In this document: positions 6,248 through 14,991 of the stretch, piece by piece
Numbering within the stretch: the first letter of the stretch is position 1
Layout of the letters: the number at the start of each line of letters is the position of its first letter
Origin: Pedobacter montanisoli
GTDB lineage: Bacteria > Bacteroidota > Bacteroidia > Sphingobacteriales > Sphingobacteriaceae
Direction: 5' to 3'
DNA length: 64,000 nucleotides
Assembly: GCF_022809115.1 (NCBI RefSeq)
Contig: NZ_JALGBH010000001.1
Span: 1,178,001 to 1,242,000 of the forward strand
Notes under the pieces: model-generated
Databases searched by the model: none
What the model was told of the DNA's origin: nothing
The model's input: the letters and a program-made list of their open reading frames with translations, nothing else
Position numbers and translations under genes: made by a program

Positions 6248-8695
6248 ATGAAAGTACTGAAATTCGGCGGCACATCCGTAGGTTCGGCCGAGAACATTAA
6301 AACACTTTTAAAACTTGTATTACAAGAAAAACAGAACGAAAACCCGGTAGTTGTATTATCGGCAATGAGTGGTGTAACCAATATGCTTACCGAAATGGCC
6401 GAAATGGCCGAACGGGGCGAGCCTTTTGCTGCACAACTTAAACAAATTGAAAACAAACATTTTGAGGTAATCAGGACGTTATTGCCTGCAGCAGATCAAA
6501 ATCCGGTTTTTACAAAGATCAAGATATTTTTGAATGAACTGGAAGATGTTTTACAGGCCGTTTCTTCATTAAAAGAACTAAGCCTGCAAACTAAAGACCT
6601 GATCTTGAGCTATGGCGAGAAATGCGCTACTTTTATGGTTAGTCATATTGCTAGGCAGTATATTGATAATCCCTTGTATGTTTTTGGAGCAGATTACATT
6701 AAAACTGATCACAATTTTGGTAATGCCAAAGTCGATACTGTTTTAACAGATCTCTTAATCAAAGATTTTTACCATTCAAATCAAGATAAAGTACTTTTTG
6801 TAACCGGCTTTATCGCCAGTAATACAGAAAATAAAGTAACCACTTTGGGTAGAGGCGGCTCAGATTATACTGCTGCAATATGGGGTTCGGCATTAGATGC
6901 AGAAGAAATACAAATATGGACAGATGTAAACGGCATGATGACCGCAGATCCCCGTATGGTAAAGAAAGCTTTTTCATTGGAGGAGTTAAGCTATACTGAA
7001 GCGATGGAACTGAGCTATTTCGGAGCCAAAGTCATTTATCCGCCTACCATGCTGCCTGCATTTCTTAAGAAAATACCTTTGGTTATCAAAAACACTTTTC
7101 AGCCCGATTTTAAAGGTACTTATATTAGAAGCGATGTAAAACCCTCTGTTATGCCTATTAAAGGTATATCTTCTATAGATCAGATCAGCATCATCAATTT
7201 ATCAGGAGGTGGAATGGTAGGAAAAGCAGGTTTTAGCGGGCGCTTGTTTTCCCTGCTATCCCGAGAACAGATCAACGTGGTATTGATTACCCAATCATCA
7301 TCAGAACATAGTATCACTTTTGCTGTAAAACCATCAGATGTAGAAACAGCTATCAAATTGATCGAGAAAGAATTTGAACTGGAACTCAATGCACAAAAAT
7401 TAAGTCGGCCAGAAGTAGAACATAACCTTGCCGTTTTAGCAGTGGTTGGAGAAAATATGAAACATACTCCCGGGATGAGTGGCAGGCTTTTTCATGCATT
7501 AGGCAGAAATGGTATTAATGTAAGAGCTATAGCGCAGGGATCTTCAGAATACAATATTTCGGTTATTATCGGGAAAGATGATTTATCAAAAGCGGTAAAT
7601 GCTGTTCACGATGCTTTTTTTACTGATCTTAAACGTACGTTGAACATCTTTTGCTTAGGAACAGGAAACATAGGGAAAACCCTTTTTACTCAGTTAAAAG
7701 AGCAGATGCCATTTTTAGCAAAGAATAATGATTTGCAAGTAAGGGTTACAGGTATAGGCAATACCCGGAAAATGATTTTTAATGCCGAGGGCTTAGATCT
7801 GAGTGCTTGGGAAACTGAATTGAACGAGCATGGCGAACAGGCGGAGTTGAAACAATTCATTGACCAGATGATAGCTATGAATTTACCAAACTGCGTTTTT
7901 GTGGATAATACCGCCAGCGAGGCACCTGTAACTTTTTACCAGCATATCTTTCAAAATACGATTTCTATAGTAACCTGTAACAAGAAAGGCAACTCAGCGG
8001 CCTATGCGCAATATAAATCATTTAAAGATGCAGCCCGTAAACATGGTGTAGATTTTTATTACGAAACCAATGTAGGTGCGGGATTACCTATCATACGCAC
8101 TTTAAAAGATTTGATGATGAGTGGCGATAAGATTACCAGGATAGAAGCAATTTTGTCGGGAACGATCTCTTACATCTTTAACAATTTTAAAGATGATGCC
8201 GGATTTTATGAAACTGTTAAACAGGCACAGGATTTAGGTTATACAGAACCCGATCCGCGTGATGATCTGAATGGTAAAGACTTTATGCGCAAGATGCTTA
8301 TTCTGGCTCGTGATGCGGGTCACAATCTCGAGGCAGATGATGTAAAGATTGATAATATTTTGCCTGATTCATGTTTGCAGGCTCCAACAGTAGAAGCTTT
8401 TTATCAGGAACTGGAGCGCAATGCCGCTTATTTTGAAACACTTAAAAATAAAGCAAAAGACCAAAATAAGGTATTACGCTACATCGGTAAACTGGAAGAT
8501 GGAAAAGCTGAAATCAGCTTACAGATGGTAGATGAAAATCATCCTTTTTATATGCTTTCGGGTAGTGATAATATTATCTCATTTACCACAGATCGCTATA
8601 TGAACAGACCAATGGTGGTAAAGGGACCGGGAGCGGGAGCTGAAGTAACTGCAGCTGGTGTTTTTGCTGATATCATTAACGTGGGGAGAGCATAA
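6248..8695 (+). CDS. thrA: Bifunctional aspartokinase / homoserine dehydrogenase
   Basis: 815 aa from ATG 6248; the in-frame ATG at 6209 lies within the attenuator hairpin and is rejected. Catalyses the first and third steps from aspartate to threonine. Order: aspartokinase (~1-290, starts KVLKFGGTSVG, GRGGSDYTAA), tandem ACT regulatory domains (~305-460, SSEHSITFAV and AIAQGSSEYNIS) that normally bind threonine, then homoserine dehydrogenase (~465-815, FCLGTGNIGKT nucleotide-binding, GAGLPIIRTL, YTEPDPRDDLNGKD). Length equals E. coli ThrA (820). First gene of thrABC, controlled by the upstream leader and terminator and probably also by allosteric Thr. Confidence 0.95.
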   Translation: MKVLKFGGTSVGSAENIKTLLKLVLQEKQNENPVVVLSAMSGVTNMLTEMAEMAERGEPFAAQLKQIENKHFEVIRTLLPAADQNPVFTKIKIFLNELEDVLQAVSSLKELSLQTKDLILSYGEKCATFMVSHIARQYIDNPLYVFGADYIKTDHNFGNAKVDTVLTDLLIKDFYHSNQDKVLFVTGFIASNTENKVTTLGRGGSDYTAAIWGSALDAEEIQIWTDVNGMMTADPRMVKKAFSLEELSYTEAMELSYFGAKVIYPPTMLPAFLKKIPLVIKNTFQPDFKGTYIRSDVKPSVMPIKGISSIDQISIINLSGGGMVGKAGFSGRLFSLLSREQINVVLITQSSSEHSITFAVKPSDVETAIKLIEKEFELELNAQKLSRPEVEHNLAVLAVVGENMKHTPGMSGRLFHALGRNGINVRAIAQGSSEYNISVIIGKDDLSKAVNAVHDAFFTDLKRTLNIFCLGTGNIGKTLFTQLKEQMPFLAKNNDLQVRVTGIGNTRKMIFNAEGLDLSAWETELNEHGEQAELKQFIDQMIAMNLPNCVFVDNTASEAPVTFYQHIFQNTISIVTCNKKGNSAAYAQYKSFKDAARKHGVDFYYETNVGAGLPIIRTLKDLMMSGDKITRIEAILSGTISYIFNNFKDDAGFYETVKQAQDLGYTEPDPRDDLNGKDFMRKMLILARDAGHNLEADDVKIDNILPDSCLQAPTVEAFYQELERNAAYFETLKNKAKDQNKVLRYIGKLEDGKAEISLQMVDENHPFYMLSGSDNIISFTTDRYMNRPMVVKGPGAGAEVTAAGVFADIINVGRA

Positions 8696-8696
8696 C

Positions 8697-9629
8697 ATGA
8701 AAAAGCAGATTAAAGTATTTGCTCCCGCTACTGTAGCCAATGTGGTATGCGGTTTTGATGTGTTGGGTTTTGCCGTAAATGAACCTGGAGATGAAGTAGA
8801 AATGACTTTAACAGATCAACCGGGAGTTAAAATTGTACAGATAACAGGTGATAATGGAAAACTCCCTTTGGAAAGTCATAAAAATACAGTAAGTGTATCT
8901 GTACAGCATTATCTGAAACACATCAACAGAGAAGATGTGGGTGTAGAAATCACTTTACATAAGAAAATGCCTATAGGTAGTGGACTAGGTTCAAGTTCGG
9001 CAAGCACAGTTGCAGGTCTTTTTGCCATTAACCAATTAATGGGTAGTCGATTAACAGCAAAAGAATTGATTCCATTTGCTATGAAGGGTGAAGAACTGGC
9101 TTGTGGTTATGGTCATGCAGATAATGTAGCTCCTGCTCTAATGGGAGGCTTTGTACTGATTAGAAGCTATGATCCTTTGGATATTATATCTCTGCCAGTA
9201 CCAACCAATTTACATGCAGCTATCGTTTATCCCGAAGTTGATGTGCCTACCAAAGATGCCCGGCAAATGATCCGTACAAAAATTCAGTTGAAAGATGCGG
9301 TTACACAATGGGGCAATGTTGCAGGTCTGGTAAGTGGGTTGTTTTTAGATGATCTGGATTTAGTGGGACGTAGTATGAAAGATGTGTTGGTAGAACCTTT
9401 TCGTTCTATTCTGATACCGGGTTTTGAAGAATTGAGAAATATAGCCATAGAAAACGGAGCAGTAGGATTTGGCATATCGGGTTCAGGGCCGTCGGTTTTT
9501 GCATTGACCAAAGATTCTCTTACTGCCAGGAAAATAACCGATTTACAGCAGGCGCATCTTACAAAAATGAAAATCAACAGTTCTGCTTTTGTATCAGCCG
9601 TAAATACTGAAGGGCCTAAGCTATTGTAA
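8697..9629 (+). CDS. thrB: Homoserine kinase
   Basis: 310 aa from ATG 8697, one base after the thrA stop, hence translationally close to it; the longer frame from 8658 overlaps thrA and gives an unsupported N-terminus. GHMP kinase: the phosphate loop PIGSGLGSSSAS at about residues 90-101 and GISGSGPSVFAL near the C-terminus are both intact. Phosphorylates homoserine to O-phosphohomoserine for ThrC. Middle gene of the operon. Confidence 0.95.
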   Translation: MKKQIKVFAPATVANVVCGFDVLGFAVNEPGDEVEMTLTDQPGVKIVQITGDNGKLPLESHKNTVSVSVQHYLKHINREDVGVEITLHKKMPIGSGLGSSSASTVAGLFAINQLMGSRLTAKELIPFAMKGEELACGYGHADNVAPALMGGFVLIRSYDPLDIISLPVPTNLHAAIVYPEVDVPTKDARQMIRTKIQLKDAVTQWGNVAGLVSGLFLDDLDLVGRSMKDVLVEPFRSILIPGFEELRNIAIENGAVGFGISGSGPSVFALTKDSLTARKITDLQQAHLTKMKINSSAFVSAVNTEGPKLL

Positions 9630-9670
9630 TCTGGCCTCCAATTATTTGTACATATAATCAATATTGAAAA

Positions 9671-10978
9671 ATGGAATTCTATTCAACCCAAAATAAAAAC
9701 CTTCGCGTATCCTTTAAGGATGCTGTTTTTAACAGTATGCCTTTAGATAAAGGATTGTATATGCCTGAGTCTATTCCCCGGTTAAGCAGTCGATTTATTG
9801 ACCAGATAGAAAAATACAATTTGCCGGAAATTGCTTTTGAAGTGGCTTCTGCCTTATTGCAAAACGAAATACCTTCCGAAACGTTAAGAAAGCTTATAGA
9901 AGATGCTGTAAATTTTGAAGCACCCGTGGTAAAGCTCGATAATTCTACTTACGTGCTAGAATTATTTCATGGTCCTTCTTTAGCTTTTAAAGATTTTGGA
10001 GCGCGTTTTATGAGCAGGGTAATGAGCTACTTTTTGCAGGCAGACGAACCTTTGCTAGATGTATTGGTGGCTACATCTGGTGATACCGGAGGAGCAGTGG
10101 CTTTAGGTTTTTTAGGTGTGCCGAATACGCGGGTTACTATTCTTTATCCTAAAGGAAAGGTTAGCCCAATACAAGAACTGCAGTTAACCACAAATGGGCA
10201 AAATATAAGAGCAATAGAAATTGAAGGTACTTTTGATGATTGTCAGGCATTGGTTAAACAGGCTTTTGCAGATGAAGAATTGAACCTTAAATTACGCTTA
10301 ACTTCTGCTAACTCCATTAATATTGCCCGTTTAATACCGCAAACTTTTTATTATTTCAATGCTTATGCTCAACTTAAACGCAAAGGTGTTGAACAAGTAA
10401 CTTTTGCTGTACCGAGCGGTAATTTCGGGAATATAGGTGCTGGCCTGCTGGCTTATAGGATGGGCTTACCTGTAAAGCAGTTTATTGCTGCGACTAATGT
10501 AAACGATACGGTTCCCCGTTATTTGGAATCGGGGATTTACCAAACCAAACCATCTGTGCCTACTTATGCAAACGCTATGGATGTAGGTGCACCCAGCAAC
10601 TGGGTACGCATTATGGATTTGTTTCATAATGATATGGAAGCCGTAAAAACGATGATCAAAGCTTATCGTTTTACCGATGAAGAAACCTTAAATGGTATGA
10701 AAGCGATTTTTGATAAATATAATTACATCGCTTGTCCGCATACAGCCATTGCATATCTGGCAACCGAAAGGTATAAAAGTGAAAATAAGACAAATGATGA
10801 AACAACGGTATTTTTGTCAACTGCGCATCCTTGTAAATTTCCTGAAGTGTTTCCTGTAGAAATGGCTGCTAAGATAGAAGTTCCGGCTCAGGTTAGGGAT
10901 TTGATGCACAAGCCTAAGCAATCTGAGCAATTGGCAGCTGATTTTAATGTGTTTAAGGCTTACTTGATGCAATTTTAA
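9671..10978 (+). CDS. thrC: Threonine synthase
   Basis: 435 aa PLP enzyme converting O-phosphohomoserine to threonine. The PLP lysine is K107 in SLAFKDFGARF; the phosphate-binding SGDTGGA and the SGNFGNIGAG loop follow. Shorter type of threonine synthase as in Proteobacteria/Bacteroidota. Begins 41 bp after thrB and is the last gene of the operon; transcription would end in the repeat-containing hairpin at 10981-11099. Confidence 0.95.
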   Translation: MEFYSTQNKNLRVSFKDAVFNSMPLDKGLYMPESIPRLSSRFIDQIEKYNLPEIAFEVASALLQNEIPSETLRKLIEDAVNFEAPVVKLDNSTYVLELFHGPSLAFKDFGARFMSRVMSYFLQADEPLLDVLVATSGDTGGAVALGFLGVPNTRVTILYPKGKVSPIQELQLTTNGQNIRAIEIEGTFDDCQALVKQAFADEELNLKLRLTSANSINIARLIPQTFYYFNAYAQLKRKGVEQVTFAVPSGNFGNIGAGLLAYRMGLPVKQFIAATNVNDTVPRYLESGIYQTKPSVPTYANAMDVGAPSNWVRIMDLFHNDMEAVKTMIKAYRFTDEETLNGMKAIFDKYNYIACPHTAIAYLATERYKSENKTNDETTVFLSTAHPCKFPEVFPVEMAAKIEVPAQVRDLMHKPKQSEQLAADFNVFKAYLMQF

Positions 10979-10980
10979 TT

Positions 10981-11099
10981 AAAAAGGGTTGTTTATAGAC
11001 TATAATGTCAGACTGAGCTTGTCGAAGTCTCTCTATGGTAGAGGCTTTACATTTCGACAGGCTCAATGTGACACAGGCCTATTTAAAACAACCCTTTTT
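10981..11099. repeat. Palindromic repeat element nested inside a terminator stem (copy 1)
   Basis: Outer arms AAAAAGGGTTGTTT (10981-10994) and AAACAACCCTTTTT (11086-11099) are perfect 14-base complements, like a bidirectional intrinsic terminator between convergent thrC and the glycosidase gene. Between them sits an imperfect inverted repeat, TGTCAGACTGAGCTTGTCGAA near 11007 against TTCGACAGGCTCAATGTGACA near 11052, only three mismatches, with a small inner hairpin (CTCT..AGAG). A related core occurs in the element at 41888-42012. No coding capacity. Confidence 0.8.
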
Positions 11100-11107
11100 A
11101 TAGCAAA

Positions 11108-12604
11108 TTATAAATTAATAATATCTGCTTTACTTTCATTTCCTATTCTGTCAACCGCCGTAACCATAATGGCTTTTAAGGTCTGTGTAGATTTGACTTT
11201 ACCATTTAGCTCAATGGTTTTTGGCAATTGAAGGAATGAACTCTTGGCATTTAAGGTACGGTATGTCCACTTGGTGCCATACTGGGTATAAACTACATAT
11301 TTAAATACATCTTTAGCGTCTTTTTGTGCCCATTTGATGTATAGGTCATTGTCCCGGTTTTCTGTAGTTACTGTAGGTGCCGCTGGAAGGTTTTTATTTA
11401 ACCATGGAGATTGAGGTACCAAAGCTTCTTCCTGATAAGGGCCTGCTAATAAATCTTTACGCAAACTTTCATGTTGAACTAAAGCTGCAATGCTCCAGTG
11501 TGCCACTCCGGGCGATGAAGGTGTAATTGCACGTGAAATCATGATCTGATTGATGATTTCGTCGCTGTTTTTTTCACCGCCGCCTATTCCACTGTTTAAT
11601 CCGGGCCATAAGTGGCGTTGTTTAGTGTTTTCTGAATTCCACCAGTTCAATAACACAGGAAAACTTAAAGGTATATTATTAATTTGCCAATATAATTGTG
11701 GCATAAAATAATCTATCCAGCCTTTATTTAACCATAATTTGGCATCGGCATAGAGTTTATCATATTGATCCATTCCCCTGATTGATTCGGGATAACCCGG
11801 GCGCCATATACCAAAAGGACTGATCCCGAATTTTACATATTTTTTCTCTGCCTTAATAGTTTTGTAAACACGCTCCACAAAAGTATTTACCTGTTCTCTG
11901 CGCCAGTCACCTCTTGATAATTTGCCGCCTTTGTTTTGGTAAGCAGCATAACTTTCATCATCAGGAAAATCGGCGCCGCCATTGTATTCGGCGTAAGGAT
12001 AAAAATAATCGTCAAAATGTACACCATCTATATCATATCGTTTAACAATATCTTTTACCACGGCAACAGCCAGATCCTGCGTTCCTTTTTTTGAAGGATC
12101 GAACCACCAATAGCCTTGTTTTAATTTTACTACCAGATCAGGATGTTTCTTCACTACTGAGAAATCGCTAACAGGGCCACCGGCAATGTGATGTGCACGG
12201 TAAGGATTTAACCAAACATGAAGTTCCATACCACGTTCATGAGCAGCATTTACCCAAAATTCTAAAGGATCATAATAAGGATCGGGTGCTTTACCTTGTT
12301 CTCCTGTTAGGTAATATGACCAGGGTTCCAGATCGCTTTTATAAAATGCGTCTGCCTGAGGTCTGATCTGAAAAATAACTGCATTAAAATTATTTTTCTG
12401 CAACATATCTAATAAAGCAATGGCTTCATCCTGTTGTTGCTGTGTGCTAAGACCCGGTTTGCTTGGCCAGTTGATATTAGCAACACTTGCTATCCAAGCT
12501 GCCCTGAATTCACGCTGCGCCTTGGGGCCATTTACAATTTGACTTTTTACTTGTAAGATGATTAAACAGCTGAGGAGTGTAAAAATGATGGTTTTTTTAA
12601 GCAT
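11108..12604 (-). CDS. Secreted glycoside hydrolase-like 10 (DUF187/GHL10) protein
   Basis: 498 aa with a signal peptide (LKKTIIFTLLSCLIIL, cut after VKSQ). The catalytic-type TIM barrel (~30-390) carries family landmarks: REFRAAWIASVANINWPS, VIFQIRPQADAFY, HVWLNPYRAHH, YDIDGVHFDDYFYPY with paired acids, and FGISPFGIWRPG. GHL10 enzymes are putative glycosidases; a relative is thought to act on peptidoglycan-like glycans, but the substrate here is not known. C-terminal ~95 residues look like a fibronectin-III module (PAAPTVT..., KYVVYTQYG). Monocistronic, converging on thrC. Confidence 0.85.
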   Translation of the reverse strand: MLKKTIIFTLLSCLIILQVKSQIVNGPKAQREFRAAWIASVANINWPSKPGLSTQQQQDEAIALLDMLQKNNFNAVIFQIRPQADAFYKSDLEPWSYYLTGEQGKAPDPYYDPLEFWVNAAHERGMELHVWLNPYRAHHIAGGPVSDFSVVKKHPDLVVKLKQGYWWFDPSKKGTQDLAVAVVKDIVKRYDIDGVHFDDYFYPYAEYNGGADFPDDESYAAYQNKGGKLSRGDWRREQVNTFVERVYKTIKAEKKYVKFGISPFGIWRPGYPESIRGMDQYDKLYADAKLWLNKGWIDYFMPQLYWQINNIPLSFPVLLNWWNSENTKQRHLWPGLNSGIGGGEKNSDEIINQIMISRAITPSSPGVAHWSIAALVQHESLRKDLLAGPYQEEALVPQSPWLNKNLPAAPTVTTENRDNDLYIKWAQKDAKDVFKYVVYTQYGTKWTYRTLNAKSSFLQLPKTIELNGKVKSTQTLKAIMVTAVDRIGNESKADIINL

Positions 12605-12845
12605 GATCGCAAAGTATTTTTCTCAATAATAAAAATATTTTGTCTAAATACCGCATATACCTGCAAAACAAAACATAAAGCAGCAATATAAAAGCTTATT
12701 TTCTTGGTTTTTGATACAACCAAAGCGTTTGTTCTATAAACTTATTTTATAAAGATATACTCGTGTTAAGATGTTAGAGAAAAAAGGAGAACAATTTGTG
12801 CATTAAGCTGTTATAGTTGATGTTGTTAAACTAAATTTTAATCAT

Positions 12846-13556
12846 ATGAAGAAATTATTCGCTGAATTTTTCGGTACCTTCTGGTTGGTTTTTGGAGGAT
12901 GTGGCAGTGCAATTTTTGCCGCAGGCATACCCAATTTAGGGATTGGCTTTGCTGGTGTTGCACTGGCATTCGGATTAACGGTACTTACAATGGCTTATGC
13001 CGTTGGCTCTATTTCGGGAGGGCATTTTAATCCTGCGGTATCTGTAGGGCTGGCTGTGGGAGGTCGTTTCCCTATGAAAGATTTAATCCCTTATATTGTG
13101 TCACAATGTTTGGGTGCAATGTTGGCAGCCACAGCACTTTACATGATCTCTTTAGGTCATGCTGATTTTGCAATTGATAACACAAAACCCGGCGCTTTTG
13201 CCGCCAATGGTTATGGAGCGCTATCGCCTAACGGCTACGCACTTGCTTCAGCATTTTTAGCAGAATTTATACTTACGGCTTTTTTTCTGATTATTATCCT
13301 CGGAGCTACTGCCCCTACCTCAAATGGAAAATTTGCAGGTTTGGCCATAGGCTTAGGACTTACACTTATCCACCTCATTTCTATTCCTATAACCAATACA
13401 TCGGTTAATCCTGCCAGATCTACTTCACAGGCTATTATGGCGGGAGGTGAGTACGTAAATCAATTGTGGCTATTCTGGACAGCACCTATTTTGGGTGCAA
13501 TTGCAGGAGCTTTGATTTATACTTACTTAATTAGCAAAAGAGAAACAGCTCAATAA
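12846..13556 (+). CDS. aqpZ: Aquaporin Z
   Basis: 236 aa, six membrane segments and two half-helices bearing NPA motifs: N62-P-A in GGHFNPAV and N188-P-A-R in TSVNPARS. The selectivity-filter residues F42, H176, T185 and R191 match those of E. coli AqpZ (F43, H174, T183, R189), pointing to a water-selective pore rather than a glycerol facilitator. Inner membrane. The 240-bp upstream spacer shared with the divergent glycosidase gene shows no operator I can identify. Confidence 0.95.
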   Translation: MKKLFAEFFGTFWLVFGGCGSAIFAAGIPNLGIGFAGVALAFGLTVLTMAYAVGSISGGHFNPAVSVGLAVGGRFPMKDLIPYIVSQCLGAMLAATALYMISLGHADFAIDNTKPGAFAANGYGALSPNGYALASAFLAEFILTAFFLIIILGATAPTSNGKFAGLAIGLGLTLIHLISIPITNTSVNPARSTSQAIMAGGEYVNQLWLFWTAPILGAIAGALIYTYLISKRETAQ

Positions 13557-13563
13557 AACGCAA

Positions 13564-13597
13564 AGAAATCCCGTTACCCGAAAACGGGATTTCTTTT
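13564..13597. terminator. Bidirectional terminator between aqpZ and metF
   Basis: AGAAATCCCGTT / AACGGGATTTCT, 12-base perfect stem with a 7-base loop between convergent genes. Confidence 0.85.
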
Positions 13598-13610
13598 ATA
13601 TAGTTTTTAA

Positions 13611-14564
13611 TTAAAATATAGCACGTGCGATTTGCTGAGTCTGTTCAGGCTTGCCCATGGTATAAAAATGTAGTACCGGAGCACCAAACTCAATGAGTTC
13701 TTTACATTGTTTGATCATAAAGTGGGTGCCTACTTCTTTCACTTCCTGCGCTGTTTTACAATGATGAACAGCATCTGTAAGATCATCGGGCAGATCGATA
13801 TGGAAAATCTTTGGTAAACTGATTAATTGTTTGGCGGTACTGATGGGTTTTAAGCCCGGAATAATGGGCACATTAATATCGTTCTCCCTGCACTTCTTTA
13901 CAAAATCAAAATATTTCTGATTGTCGAAAAACATCTGCGTTACGATGAATTCTGCACCCAAGTCAACTTTGTGCTTCAGGTATTTAAAATCTGTGTTGAG
14001 GTTAGGAGCTTCAAAGTGTTTTTCGGGATAACCAGCTACACCAATGCAAAAATCACTTTTAAAAGTATCAATATCTTCATGTAGAAATTTACCATTATTG
14101 TGGTTTTTGATATGTTGCACCAGATCGCTGGCATAAGTATGTCCGCCGGGAGTAGGCACAAAGCTTGCATCGGCCTGACGAGAATCTCCACGCAGAGCCA
14201 ATACGTTATCTATTCCTAAAAACTGAAGGTCTATCAGCGCATTTTCGGTTTCTTCTTTGGTAAATCCACCGCAAATTAAATGAGGTACAGCATCAATGCC
14301 ATATTTGTTAATGATTGCAGCGCAAATGGCAATGGTACCTGGGCGTTTACGGTAGGATATTTTTTGTAATAAACCATCGCCTTTATCTTTGTAGATATAA
14401 TCTTCTCGTAATGAAGTTACATCAATAAAAGGAGGGTTAAATTCTAATAAAGGTTCAATTGAATCATAAACCCATTGTATGCTTTGGCCTTTTATAGGCG
14501 GTAGCAGTTCAAATGAGAATAAGGTCTTGCCTTTTGCATTTTTAATATGTTCTGTTATTTTCAT
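13611..14564 (-). CDS. metF: Methylenetetrahydrofolate reductase [NAD(P)H]
   Basis: 317 aa FAD-dependent TIM barrel reducing 5,10-methylene-THF to 5-methyl-THF, the methyl donor used by MetH. Visible landmarks: FSFELLPP near the N-terminus (catalytic Glu), DVTSLREDY, NVLALRGD, EFIVTQMFFDN and the FYTMG-type C-terminus. Slightly longer than E. coli MetF (296). It lies downstream of metH and the broken S23 gene on the same strand, so it probably shares the riboswitch-controlled transcript; a GT-rich tract (14571-14603) separates it from the pseudogene. Confidence 0.95.
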   Translation of the reverse strand: MKITEHIKNAKGKTLFSFELLPPIKGQSIQWVYDSIEPLLEFNPPFIDVTSLREDYIYKDKGDGLLQKISYRKRPGTIAICAAIINKYGIDAVPHLICGGFTKEETENALIDLQFLGIDNVLALRGDSRQADASFVPTPGGHTYASDLVQHIKNHNNGKFLHEDIDTFKSDFCIGVAGYPEKHFEAPNLNTDFKYLKHKVDLGAEFIVTQMFFDNQKYFDFVKKCRENDINVPIIPGLKPISTAKQLISLPKIFHIDLPDDLTDAVHHCKTAQEVKEVGTHFMIKQCKELIEFGAPVLHFYTMGKPEQTQQIARAIF

Positions 14565-14570
14565 TGGTTG

Positions 14571-14603
14571 GTTTGTTGGTTGTTTAGTTTGTTAGTTGCT
14601 TGG
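14571..14603. repeat. GT-rich GTTNGTT tract
   Basis: Low-complexity run of GTTGGTT/GTTTGTT/GTTAGTT units just upstream of metF. The inverse type (AACTAAAAAACTAA, 14966-14980; ACAACTAAT, 14988-14996) occurs on the other side of the S23 pseudogene, and a matching pair occurs in the era-der spacer. Confidence 0.6.
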
Positions 14604-14652
14604 TACATAGCTTTACTAATCCTACGCAATCCCAATAATAGTATCTTTTATA

Positions 14653-14963
14653 TTATCCTTTGTTTAAATATCTGATATAGCCATTTATTAACTTTCCAAG
14701 TATTTCAATTTGGGCAATACATTCGTTCGCTTGCTCTTCCGAATTGTTTCCTTTGTATGTTGTCTTCCCGAACCTTCCGCAATATTTGATGGTACTGAAA
14801 CAGCACAACGTCTGATTTGAGAGGTTAGTCCGTACGTTTCTTCTTTCGGAAAATTAGCTGTAATCTTATAAACTTGGGCGGTAAATGTTCTTGCAACTTT
14901 CCAAACCTCTAGCTCTGTATATTTCTGATATGCCATATTGTTATTGAACTGCATTAATCCCAA
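14653..14963 (-). pseudogene. Four-helix-bundle (S23 / 23S rRNA intervening-sequence) protein gene, internally deleted and frameshifted
   Basis: Translation from the Met at 14936 (or 14963) gives the hallmark N-terminal half of S23-family proteins: YTELEVWKVA, then QIRRCAVSVPSNIAEGSGR. After HTKETI the frame runs into an unrelated 16-residue tail and stops at 14688. In another frame the downstream bases encode NSEEQANECIAQIEILGKLI and then NGYIRYLNKG, stopping at 14653-14655, which is the expected C-terminal helix of the same family. The central roughly 25-30 codons are missing at the junction, so an out-of-frame internal deletion has broken the gene. S23 proteins are ~118-aa pentameric helical bundles of unclear function, mobile among Bacteroidota. 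Lies between metH and metF. Confidence 0.8.
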
Positions 14964-14991
14964 ATAACTAAAAAACTAATTATCCATACAA

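Noticed and set aside
10989-11231. 80-codon plus-strand ORF after thrC
   Set aside because: It runs through the palindromic repeat and into the antisense of the glycosidase gene; no protein-like composition.
14571-14603. CRISPR-like or tandem-repeat array in the GT-rich tract
   Set aside because: Units are short, irregular and without unique spacers.
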